This document shows, in pieces, positions 34,423-43,950 of a stretch of DNA of 64,000 nt. Position numbers and translations under genes: made by a program. How positions within the stretch are numbered: position 1 is the stretch's first letter; each line of letters starts with the position of its first letter. This DNA comes from Cerioporus squamosus (taxonomy: Eukaryota; Basidiomycota; Agaricomycetes; Polyporales; Polyporaceae), in the NCBI GenBank assembly GCA_022592435.1, contig JABYQS010000120.1, forward strand, positions 1 through 64,000. Reading direction: 5' to 3'. The notes beneath the pieces were generated by a model, which worked only from the letters and a program-made list of their open reading frames with translations, searched no databases and was not told the DNA's origin.

Positions 34423-37400
34423 TCACTTGGCCTCCGCAAGGCGCCACAACGACGAAACGACCTGCGCTTGCTCGAGCTTCCACTTCGCGTCCGTGCCCTT
34501 CCCGCTCGTCGAGCACGTCTCCGCGTTGTCCAGCTCGTTCAGCCTGCGCATCAGCTTCTCGTCCTTGCCCACCGCGAACACGAAGTCGAACTCCGTCGCG
34601 TTCTCCGACTCGACCGAGTCCGGGGAGATCCACGCCGCGTGCCGCGCCAGCGAGCTCCGCGCGGGCCCGCCAGGGTGCAGGATCGCGCCGACAGCTGTCG
34701 AGCGCGAGATGTTGTTCGGAAGGACGAGGAACGAGGTCGATCCGGGGATGATGCGCAGGCCGTACCGCTCGCCGAGACTGTCGAAAATGTGGTTCTGTGC
34801 CTCAGCAGCCTGGCGGTGGGCCCATTGCCAGTCGGACGCGTGCTGGTCGATGGCCTTGTCGGTCCAGAACCGCCAAACGACGGATGCCTCGCGCTCCTCG
34901 ATGAACGACCCAGGCGTACGCTCGGTGAACTGCGGCGATATTACCATTAGCCGGCGAACAATTCGAGATGCTGCGCATACACTCACGTATTGGAGAATCT
35001 CCATGCATGCCGCCTTCCAGGTGAGGTTGAAGTTCGCAACCATACTGATCCATTGCGACTTCCCGTCACGATCCGACCGCGGCTTGATAAAGCAGCCGTT
35101 CTCGGCACTGGCAGAACAGCGTCAGTCACCAACAAGAAATAATCACGGTTATGACAGTACTCACACAATACCGATGGTCGGAACCTTCTCCGCGACGACG
35201 TCCAGAATACCTGCTGTCGGAAGACCGCTGAGCAGCCAAACCTCGTTCTTCGGGTCCTCCGCGAGCTTGCTTAACAAGCGCAACGCCTCCTCCGGCGGCA
35301 CAAAGTCGGGCTGGCCTCCGTGACCCACCCCCGCGTTCCGCGCGATGGTCTGGATATCGCGCTCCCAGATGGTGCCCTCGAAGTCGACGAGCAGGAGACG
35401 CTTCTGCGAATGACGGTATCGGGGAATAATGCGTTGGATATCAAGAGTGGCGATATCTGCGGGGTCATTGCTCTGCATGTGCTCGATGTTCGAGCGCAAG
35501 CAGCGCACGAGGAAAGACGTCACGAACGCCTGCGCGCTCTGGGTCACGACATGGTTGTGCAGGTCCTCCCAGCGTGAGGTGGCCTCATCGTCCTCCATCG
35601 TCAGTGCCTGGTGGATGGCCTTCGCGGTCATCCGCTTGTCCCAAGGGTTGATGGGTATGCATGACCTGAAGCCGCTGTAGCTGTACGAGCCGGTGAACTC
35701 GCTGAGGATTAGCGGCCGGTGGCGCTGCTCCTGGCACTCAACGAACTCGTGCGCACGGAGCGCCATACCCTCGCGCAGACTGGTGACCATGAACGCATCG
35801 GCGACAGTCAGCAGGGCAAGATACTGACTGAACGTCAAGTCCTGCGTGTGCAAGAAGACGACGGGTTGATATGTGAGCGTGGAGAAGCGGGAGTTGAGAT
35901 GCGAGACAACGTCGGCGACACCGCCCTGGGCCTCATTCTCCTCGGTGGTCTGCAAGGCAACCTGGATCAGGACCACCTTGCCCTGATACTCGGGGTATTT
36001 GTCAAGGAACGCCTCAAACGCCTGGATCTTGTTCCGCACGCCTTGGATGACGTCCAGCTTATCGCGACCAACGATGATCTTCATGCCGGCATACCGCTGC
36101 TTGATCGACTTGACCCACTCCTTCACTTCGGCATCTTGCCTACGCGTTGGGTTAGTATGATCAAGGGGGATAATAGTCGCAGAACACTCACTTCCTAGCA
36201 GTTATGCTAGTGACATCGATGCCCATGGGGAAGACACCCACATCGATGAATCGGTTGTCGAGCTGAATGCCCTTCGGAAGCGCCTCCGCGGAGAGGATAC
36301 GACTGACCGTCTGCCTGAAGTGCCGGGCGTAGTTCGCGGTTTGGAAGCCGATCAAGTCGGCACCGAGCACACCCTTCAGGAGCTGCTCCCGCACGCTGAG
36401 GCACCGGAAAATCTCCGAGGAAGGGAAGGCGACATGCATGAAGAAGCCGATGGCGGCATTAGGGAGACGCTCTCGCAACATCTCCGGGAGAAGCATGAGG
36501 TGGTAGTCGTTCACCCAGATGATGTCGCCCTCATTGTACGTGGAGACGATGGCGTCGGCGAAGCGCTGGTTCACAGCAACATACTGCTTGTATGCCGCGC
36601 TTTCGTAGAACGACTTCGTCTTCGGTGCGTCCGGAACGGCATAGTGCAGAGCTGGCCAGAGAACCTGGTGGCAGAACTCGTCGTAGCAGCTCTGGAAGTC
36701 CGAGTCGGGGATCCACACAGGTAGACTGTCCCGCTCTTCGCGCATACGCCATTCGATGTTGCGGCGGAGGCTCTCGCGGATGCCGTCGGTGTTCGTGCCG
36801 AGCGTCCCGACCCAGAGCTTACGCCTTAACCTGTCACCAACGCTCTCGATGGCATTCTTGAGACCGCCGTTGCACTACGACGATTGTCAGCGCGATGCTC
36901 GGTTTAGCTTCAGCGATGCGTACTTACATGAGGGTTGCTCTCAAAGTGCCACTTGATGCTAGTATGTACGGAGGGGTCTTGCCGAGACGATGAGAGAGAT
37001 CTGGAGGTGCGATTGGCTGATGAGCGAGAAGCACGGCGCTGGACGCGAGCTTGTCCGCCAGTGCTGCCGTGGTGTGTCGTCTGGTACGCACGGGCGCCGG
37101 TCGGTGGAGAAGGACCTGTACTACCTGACGTCTTAGGCGCGTTGAGCTTGCTAGTCAGAGCGTCCAAGAGGGAGTCTGGTCCGGTTGAAGGGGTCCCAGG
37201 TCCAGGAATAGAGAGCGTCGCGAATGGATTGGTGGCCTCGCCGCGGGGAGTAACTGACGGCGAAGGATGCCGAGTCTGCATGGGTTAGTTAGCGATGTTG
37301 CTGAAAATCGAACGACGGGATACAGAATCCCTCCTTCCGGTACGCAACGGAAGACATACCTTATCCTTCAAGTCCTCGACGATGCTCTTTAGAGGCCCGG

Positions 37401-37581
37401 TAGCTTTCGAAAGCAAGGGTGCCCTCGCAGGCGTTCCAGATGTTGCGAACGCGGGCGTCGGCGCAAGGGAGTGTAGTGCCGACTCCTCCGTCGGCGAAGG
37501 GGGTGCGGACTCGCCGAGGATGGTGGTGTTGGGGAGGAAAAGGGAGGCGATGATGACCCGGTGGTGTCTGAGCGAGCTCAT
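34423..37581 (-). CDS. Trehalose-phosphate synthase complex subunit, Tps2/Tsl1-like
   Basis: A multi-exon protein of about 970 residues with a GT20 trehalose-6-phosphate synthase domain followed by a phosphatase-like domain, the layout of the Tps2 phosphatase and the Tps3/Tsl1 regulatory subunits. It starts MSSLRHHRVIIASLFLPNT; later landmarks are NPHCNGGLKNAI, WVNDYHLMLLPEMLRERLP, GADLIGFQTANYARHF and VTSLREGMALRAHEFVECQ. In the synthase domain the usual DRLDYIKG reads DKLDVIQG, so the conserved Arg and Lys are Lys and Gln. In the phosphatase domain the DxDGT nucleophile motif reads DFEGT, lacking the second Asp. Both domains therefore look non-catalytic, favouring a Tsl1/Tps3-type regulatory role in trehalose synthesis and stress tolerance. 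The gene is flanked on both sides by pheromone genes. Confidence 0.9.
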
Positions 37582-38263
37582 CGCGGCCGTCGGCGAGCAG
37601 AAGCAGGAGAGGGTGATAAAAGCAAACGATGGAAGTCGGAAAAGCGAGTATATGCGCTTTTCAAGACTCGAGCTCGCAGTCGACGATCTCCCTCATCGGT
37701 GACGTCACGTGTAGCGCCGGCCCTTGTGGCGGGCGAGCGCTTCCGCTTCAGGAAACGAAAGTTGCCCCGACGTTCTCCCGACGCCCGAAACGAACGTTCG
37801 TCTCGCCGTCGCGGACACTGCTGATCCTCTGCTGAAGTCGTGAAAGGAAACATATCACGCCGATCCTCTCAAAGGCAGCTCTCTGACGATCCTTGGGCAT
37901 AAGAAGTAACCGATAGCCATGCCACGAGTTCCTACTGCGTAATGAGGACGTGTACGTGCCGGTACTTACTTGGGTTAACTTGTGCAACAAACGGACTGGC
38001 TCCACAACGGAGAGACACTGAACGATCTGGGAGATGGAACTAAGGATTGCGGTAATCTGAACGAATAACCGAGTCCAATTCTGCACATTTACAGTACACT
38101 CTCGCAATCCTCCTGAGCAACAACAACCACGGCCTATTCGGTACAGGTACTAGTCGAAAGTAAAGTTGGGAATAGAAGGCGAATGTAAGATACCGGAGGG
38201 GAAGGGAAGGGAATCTGAAGACGAATGTTATACAGCCGCGGGAAGTGTCCGCGGGTAAAGACC
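37582..38263. other. Spacer between the trehalose gene and pheromone gene 4
   Basis: Contains the promoter side of the Tps2/Tsl1-like gene. A minus-strand frame at 37748-38107 has no recognisable domain. No gene supported. Confidence 0.4.
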
Positions 38264-38323
38264 CTGTTGAAGCAGTGGTGAGCACACCGAGTCGTACGGA
38301 ATGACCAAGCTCGCGAGGCTCAC
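38264..38323 (-). other. Putative 3' UTR intron of pheromone gene 4
   Basis: Minus-strand GTGAGC donor 31 nt after the stop, in the context CTATGGGTGAGC; acceptor CAACAG, 60 nt. Retained although the coding frame is broken. Confidence 0.45.
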
Positions 38324-38354
38324 CCATAGTGATGGGCTAACCAAAGCCGCATGC

Positions 38355-38473
38355 TCAAGCGATGACGCAGCCGCTGTGCGAGCCGCTGGTGCCGGGATCG
38401 TCGTTATCGACGGGGATCATCTCGACAGGCTCATCGCCGATGGGAGCGCAGGGGCGATGGTGAACGCGTCCAT
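38355..38473 (-). pseudogene. Mating pheromone precursor 4, frameshifted
   Basis: The minus strand begins MDAFTIAPALPS, like precursor 3, but the frame then runs AMSLSR and stops after 18 residues. In the next frame the expected C-terminal half is complete: GDEPVEMIPV, then a charged NDD and PGTSGSHSGC with CaaX box CVIA. The coding length is 119 nt, which is not a multiple of three, so one base has been lost or two gained between about 38,430 and 38,445. No GT-AG intron can repair this. The TATA box and 3' UTR intron are intact, pointing to recent loss, an assembly indel, or less likely programmed frameshifting. It is the only minus-strand member of the set. Confidence 0.88.
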
Positions 38474-38610
38474 CTGGAGTGTGGTAGATGGTGGGCAGAG
38501 GGTAAAGTGTGCTGGTCTGCTGCGAGAGGAGCCGGAGGAGCTCGACTGGGGGCACTGAGCGAACGAAGGCGAAGAACGAAGTTCGTTGTCGGTCCTCGGG
38601 CTCCTCCTGG

Positions 38611-38620
38611 GGTTTTTATA
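38611..38620 (-). promoter_or_regulatory. TATA box of pheromone gene 4
   Basis: TATAAAAACC on the minus strand, 147 nt before the ATG; preserved although the gene is frameshifted. Confidence 0.55.
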
Positions 38621-40565
38621 CGCAGCGCGACCTGGGTAGGTCAAAGCCAACCTCCGCTGAAAGCGTGAATGAAAGCCGGGCGGCGCTTGGTCGGCGAGAG
38701 AGAGATCCATCCTGGAGAAGATCCGTCGGCGCAAAGCATATTCATAATCTGGAACTCGACATCTCAGGCCACAGATTCATGCACAAGACAGACAATAACG
38801 CACCTCGTCGGACATTGCGTTCCGCCGGCCTCTATGATCGCTGTCGCCGTATGGTTATGTCGCCCCTTAGTTGCCGTGCATTCCATATCCGGACCCCGAG
38901 GTTTGTGAAAGATAGAGGCGTCCCGGAGCCTCGTGTATTCGAGGGGCGGGAGGCTTTGTTTCAGACGGGTCGATCGGACCCGTCTTGTTCGTCGATCAAG
39001 GGGGTCCAAAGCGTCGCTCGCTGAAGCCCTCGTCGGCGAGTATATCCGCACCTCAATATTGGATAGCGTTATTGCGTGCCTTGAATGAGAGAGCCGGTGA
39101 CTCAATGCGGCCGGAAGAGCGACCAGAGGCCGAAGCGTGCGGTGTATACCTGCACATTGTCACGGCATCCCTCCTGACCTTACAATTCTCGAACGCCGTC
39201 CCGCACTGTCAAAGCTGCTCTGGCTGACATCATCTGCCGAAGAACTTGTCAGCAACAGTTGGTGGTGCGGCGTTGAGGTAGACAAGACCAACAGACCTGA
39301 CCATGGCGGATATCTCGTGGACTCGCCGGGTGAGGCTCCTGAGGAGTCATAAAGCTTTTCACCTCTCGATACCTAGTACATCAGAAGATCCTTTGCAACG
39401 CCTTCAAAAGCTTGATCTTGCTGTGAGCCTATCCGTACAGTTAGTGAACAAAAACCAAGTTACAGTACATACGGGAGGTGGCAAGGAGAGCTCTTTAGGG
39501 CCGGTCCACGAGTCCTTCAGTGGCCGTGGGACTCGGACGCGAACTTGGACCTGGAATGCGTCTACTAGAACGAAAATTCAAAGCCATGGCGGTGATATAT
39601 CAAGAAGGGTTGGCATGAATTCTCGGCAAGTCACTCACCTTGACTGTCATTACTCCTAGGCCTGGCGAGGCTCCGATCAGGCTGAGTAAGAGCGAGCACC
39701 CGACACCCTCCAGCCTCAACTGCGACCGCTACCTTCTTCCCACCGGACGTCCACGGACTTCATAAGAGACACAAATACGATGCGACGTGAACCAAGCCCT
39801 TATGGCATAGTCTCTCATAGACCAGCATCCACCGCGCACTACGACGCATCCTCCGTCCGACCGTCTTTTGTCTGCGTCCTCCTCATGCACCCTCTCACTC
39901 CACTAGCGTGCCCTCCCCTGCGCCCATGAAACTTCCACGAGGCTATCAGCGAGCCAGACCAGAGGGAAAAGGAGAGAACACGGACCGGTTCTGAGTCGAT
40001 CTCGGACTTCCCGAACCTCCCATATGAGGTAAGCGCCCACCATTAACAATAACGGCGTGTCTCATGCCCTCGACTCATGGCTCGCGTCCTGCAGCGCTGA
40101 CACGTCGGGATCAAAGTCGTCCCAGTGCCCAGGAGAGGTTGGATATTACGCGTGTGGCCTCCGCGACATGCGCAGCATCTGCGAAATGAGTCGTGGAAGG
40201 TATAGCGCGCGATATGGCGGCACCTTGGTCTGGAATGCTCGTTCGTGAGGAGTTTCAGGTATTGTCTTGCTGCAGATCGACATCGTCCAGCTCTGATAAA
40301 CACGGTGCAGATGATGTTCTCCTACCTTCCTCTAATTATAGGTTGGGAGAACGTCGTGATATCATTCGCTGCGCGTCCGGTACGCCCCCTCGCGAATGTC
40401 GGGGGCTCCCAATCTCACCTGGAAATCTGGGGACTCGCCTCGCGGATGGGCGCCACTCGCGCTATTGTCTTTCTCCTCGAGGAATGGCGCCGTACGAAAC
40501 GCACGAAGTATCGCAGTGATCAGAAGGCTGGCTCGCCATGCCCTCGAGGTGGAGCTGTGGTCGCA
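38621..40565. other. Divergent spacer between pheromone genes 4 and 5
   Basis: Nearly 2 kb without a supported gene; short frames on both strands. Probably promoter and remnant sequence. No receptor-like hydrophobic exon series was found. Confidence 0.45.
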
Positions 40566-40572
40566 TATAAAT
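40566..40572 (+). promoter_or_regulatory. TATA box of pheromone gene 5
   Basis: TATAAAT, 117 nt before the ATG. Confidence 0.55.
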
Positions 40573-40682
40573 GCGAGCCCGAGAGGTTCAGCATCAGCAG
40601 CAGCGAAAGTCGTCTTCCGCACTCACCCGCGCACTCGGCCAAGCCTCTCAACGCTCTCCATCACCAACCACACATAACTGTC

Positions 40683-40802
40683 ATGGACGCGTTCTTCACC
40701 ATCGCTCCCCCCGTCCCCGTTGACGAGCCCACCACCGAGGTCTTTGTCGACCGCGACGACACCGGCAGCAGCGGCGACCACAGCGGTTGCGTTGTCGCAT
40801 GA
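40683..40802 (+). CDS. Mating pheromone precursor 5 (CaaX lipopeptide)
   Basis: A 39-residue precursor starting MDAFFTIAPPVPVDEP and ending SSGDHSGCVVA. The CaaX box is CVVA, differing from the CVIA/CIIA of the others. The maturation position reads RDD, predicting TGSSGDHSGC; the Asp replacing Ser five residues before the prenylated Cys and the extra Ser make this the most distinct mature peptide after precursor 1, so it could have a different receptor specificity. This is an inference from sequence only. The gene is divergent from pheromone gene 4. Confidence 0.93.
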   Translation: MDAFFTIAPPVPVDEPTTEVFVDRDDTGSSGDHSGCVVA

Positions 40803-40844
40803 GCCTGCGCTGCCGTTAGACATGTCTCTCGTGTCTAACACATG

Positions 40845-40907
40845 GTACGTACCGCGCTCGCTTGCACCTTCACGGTGCTGTTGCTCATGCATCGTTCGCT
40901 GTGTTAG
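40845..40907 (+). other. Putative 3' UTR intron of pheromone gene 5
   Basis: Donor in the context CATGGTACGT, 42 nt after the stop, as in pheromone gene 3; acceptor GTTAG, 63 nt. The branch site is weak. Confidence 0.45.
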
Positions 40908-41456
40908 ACTCACGTCGGTTCGCACCGAGCGTTCCTCTGTTCATCATTTCACGACCATCACGCCTACATACCTTACCACCTTCATACTACCACATTCATG
41001 ACCCCGGCGCGCCGCATCCTTCGTTCCGCTGCGCCGGTACACGACTTCTACGCCTTCGGTTTACTTGCGACTAAGTTATCACATTCATCCATCGGTTGCC
41101 TGGAGTGGGAGCTGGAGGCGGAGAGCGGCGGAAGGTTGGCGGGTAGGAGGATAAGTGCGCAGAACCAGGCAGTCATTTGTATTTCGTCCCGAACACGTTC
41201 GGAGACTGCGCCATTGTACCATCTGTTGTACCTGTGAATGAAGGCATCATTCAGCATCGTTTAGCATCATCCTCAATGTGAGACGCGAGGTGGGCGATAC
41301 ACGACGCGGTGTTCAGACGACCACGCTCGATGCCCGCGTCGGTGCAGGCGTGAGGTACGCGAAGCAATGTAATGCGGAGCAAAAGCGTGAACTGAGCCCA
41401 AACCGTCTATAAATTAGTGCAAACGTACAATCGCATGTATGGTACATAAATCGAAG

Positions 41457-42868
41457 TCAACTTGGAGCCGATCGATCCTTGTCGTCCTCCCACGGGGACC
41501 AATCACTATCTGAGAAAGGAAAGCTTCAGCACCCGCCGCACATCCAGAGGTACACAGAGCACTTACAGGTAATGTTCTCCACCGAGAGGTACCGTGACCT
41601 CCCTCCCGGATCGTGTAAGACTTTGAACAGATTCGGCAGGACCGGCGCGAGCTCCTTGGTCCACCAGGTTTCGCTTCCATGAAAGTCCTGGAACTGAACC
41701 ACCACGCGGGTGTCCGCGGAGAACCGTCCCGGGTCGAGTGACCTCTGGAGGTCATCGGCATTCCGCCTGAGAGCGTCGATCATGCTTCGCTTGGGAACAA
41801 TGTGGTTACGAGCAGCGCCGTGCAGATAGTGTGACAGGGTGATAGTGCGGACTTTGTGGTCGAGGAGCGCGAGGAGCCCCAGGACTTCCATATATTCGGC
41901 ACCTTCTGCCGTGACCGCAATGAAGAAGGTGAATGACTCGAGTTTGTGGAACCTCGCCACGTCACCATATACCGCTGCGGTGGAACGGAGTCAGCTGCGG
42001 GATACGTGTCGGAAAGGGGGACCTGGACTCACCCCTCACATCTCCGGTCAACGGTACCTTGTTCGGTGTGATGACCAAGTGCTGGATGTGGTTGGGGTCA
42101 ACAGCATGCAACAGGCCCGTCATCACCGCCCGCGGGACGAAGGCTAGCTGAAGACGAAAAATCAGCGATCATCAGAAGGGTGTGTCGCAGAGAGGAATAC
42201 CGACGTACGTCGAGATGAAATAGCTGCAACCGACGAACGGGCGGGTCGGTGGGAATGTACAAATCAGACGTAGAACGGGCGCCGGAGGGATTGAACCAGA
42301 GTTGCATGCACTGTAGCACGGAGAGCTTTGGCAACGAAGAGACGAGGCGGAGGAAATGCTTGAACTGCAGGAACCGCAGTCCAAATAGCTGCAGTTCGAC
42401 GACTTGATGTAGTGACGATAGGCATGCCAACGCGCCGCGATGCAGTTCCAGTGCAGGGCGCATTTCGGGGTCCGGTACGGGACCCATCTCTGTACGTAGT
42501 CGGAGACAGCGCAATTTTGGCAGCTTTCCCGTGATGACGGGCGCAAAACTCTCCGCCGGAGATGGTTTCTCCGCAACCGAGAAGATGACGAGTTCCAGAA
42601 CAAGTGATCTGTTCTCATCGGCATTATCGATATTGTCGAGCATCCAGGCAAAGCTCCCCAGTTGCGCCATGTTCATGATGCGAACCCTCCGGAGTAGATT
42701 GCACCGACTGCGTGGGAGTAGCGCACGACAGACCAAGCAGCAGGCACGAAGGGTGCGATACTCGTCGAAGTCGGAGTAATGGTCCACCTCGTCCACCTCG
42801 TCGTCACTGATAGAGTCGACAATGTGTTCGAGTAGCTCGAGTGGCACCCTAGGGGATGGAGCAGCCAT
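41457..42868 (-). CDS. F-box-like protein 5
   Basis: Four exons (42868-42209, 42147-42033, 41974-41567, 41509-41457) encode about 411 residues, with every junction in phase. The N-terminus MAAPSPRVPLELLEHIVDSI, followed by LRACCLVCRALLPRSRCNLL, is a good F-box (PxELLxxI...CxLVCRxWxxxxR). Later leucine-rich stretches include LPKLRCLRLRTEMG, LHQVVELQLFGLRFL and LPKLSVLQCMQLWF. It differs from the four F-box-like genes at 19-29 kb in having the canonical VPLELLEHI start and more introns. It is probably an SCF substrate adaptor; the target is unknown. It ends about 550 nt from the 3' UTR intron of pheromone gene 5. Confidence 0.8.
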
Positions 42869-43950
42869 ACGGCGGGGTCGGTCTGTTGGAAGAAAATGGT
42901 CAGCAAGAGTGACCGAATTCAGGACAAAGCACAGGTACAGACAGGCCCGTGATAGAAGGCGCCTCTACAAAGAGCTCTTGACCTTCCGCTTGGGTTGGTG
43001 AGGCTGGGAGAATGACGAGGCCTCATCGGCGGGATGCCAGAAACCACGTAAACCACCAGACTCGTCAATGCCTGGACAAGCGGAAAACCGCAGGCTGCAG
43101 TGCGCTCCCCATACTTAACGCAAAGCCCAGCGGTCTTGGCTGCAGACGGGCGTGCCCAGATTATGCAGTCACTAGAAGCGCTGTTCAATATAGCTTGGCT
43201 GCTCACATTTATTCGATGCGACGGGGTTCCTTACGTGTACTTTCTTGTGCGACCACTTGATGGAATGCAGTATGCACATGGCGAGCAAGAGGCAAGAGGT
43301 TAGAGTTGCCGTGTTGACGTTAGCTCCAGACAGTTTATAGAACGGTCGAAGACATTTGATTACATATGGTCTAAGTCAGCAGCAGTGTCGTTCGAGAGAC
43401 CGGCTCTGGGACACATGCAAAGGGCAATGAACGGACGCAAGCAAAGACCGACCAGCAGTGGGGCGAAAGAGGAGAAGGTAAGTGTTAGATGAAGAGGAAA
43501 TGTACGCATTTGTACTACGTGCTCCACGAGCAGCGCGGCGCCCGGTCGGAGTCAGCCACCACGCCAACTTGAACGTCACCAGCCTCCTTCCCACAAGCCC
43601 ACCACAACATCCCTTCTTCTCCCCATGTATTGACCTTACGACAGTACGTGGTATCGTTCCCATACCGGTGACGTGATCACCATGGAGGTTGCGCTGGGCG
43701 GCGCCGGGCACAGCGGAGTGCCAGCTGGGCATTGAAGGTATGTCGTCCGACTTCGACTACCGCGTTGCGAGGTGCGTTCTAGAGTACTTGTGTACGAAAT
43801 TCGAAAGTGAGCACGACCGCCCGCTGCCACAACACGATGGCCAGAGGAGGGGGTAGAGGAAGAAGTGCAAGAAGACCGCTCAGACGCGGCCACACGCGGC
43901 AACCTCGACGGCGTTGAACGCCGTCCGCTGCACGTCTCCTCACCACCACC
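42869..43950. other. Intergenic, no gene recognised
   Basis: Only short frames. Contains the promoter of the minus-strand F-box-like gene and that of the plus-strand peptidase gene. Confidence 0.4.

Noticed and set aside
35719..36198. Plus-strand frames of up to 159 codons antisense to the trehalose-complex gene
   Set aside because: They are codon-bias shadows of a long, strongly conserved minus-strand coding region.
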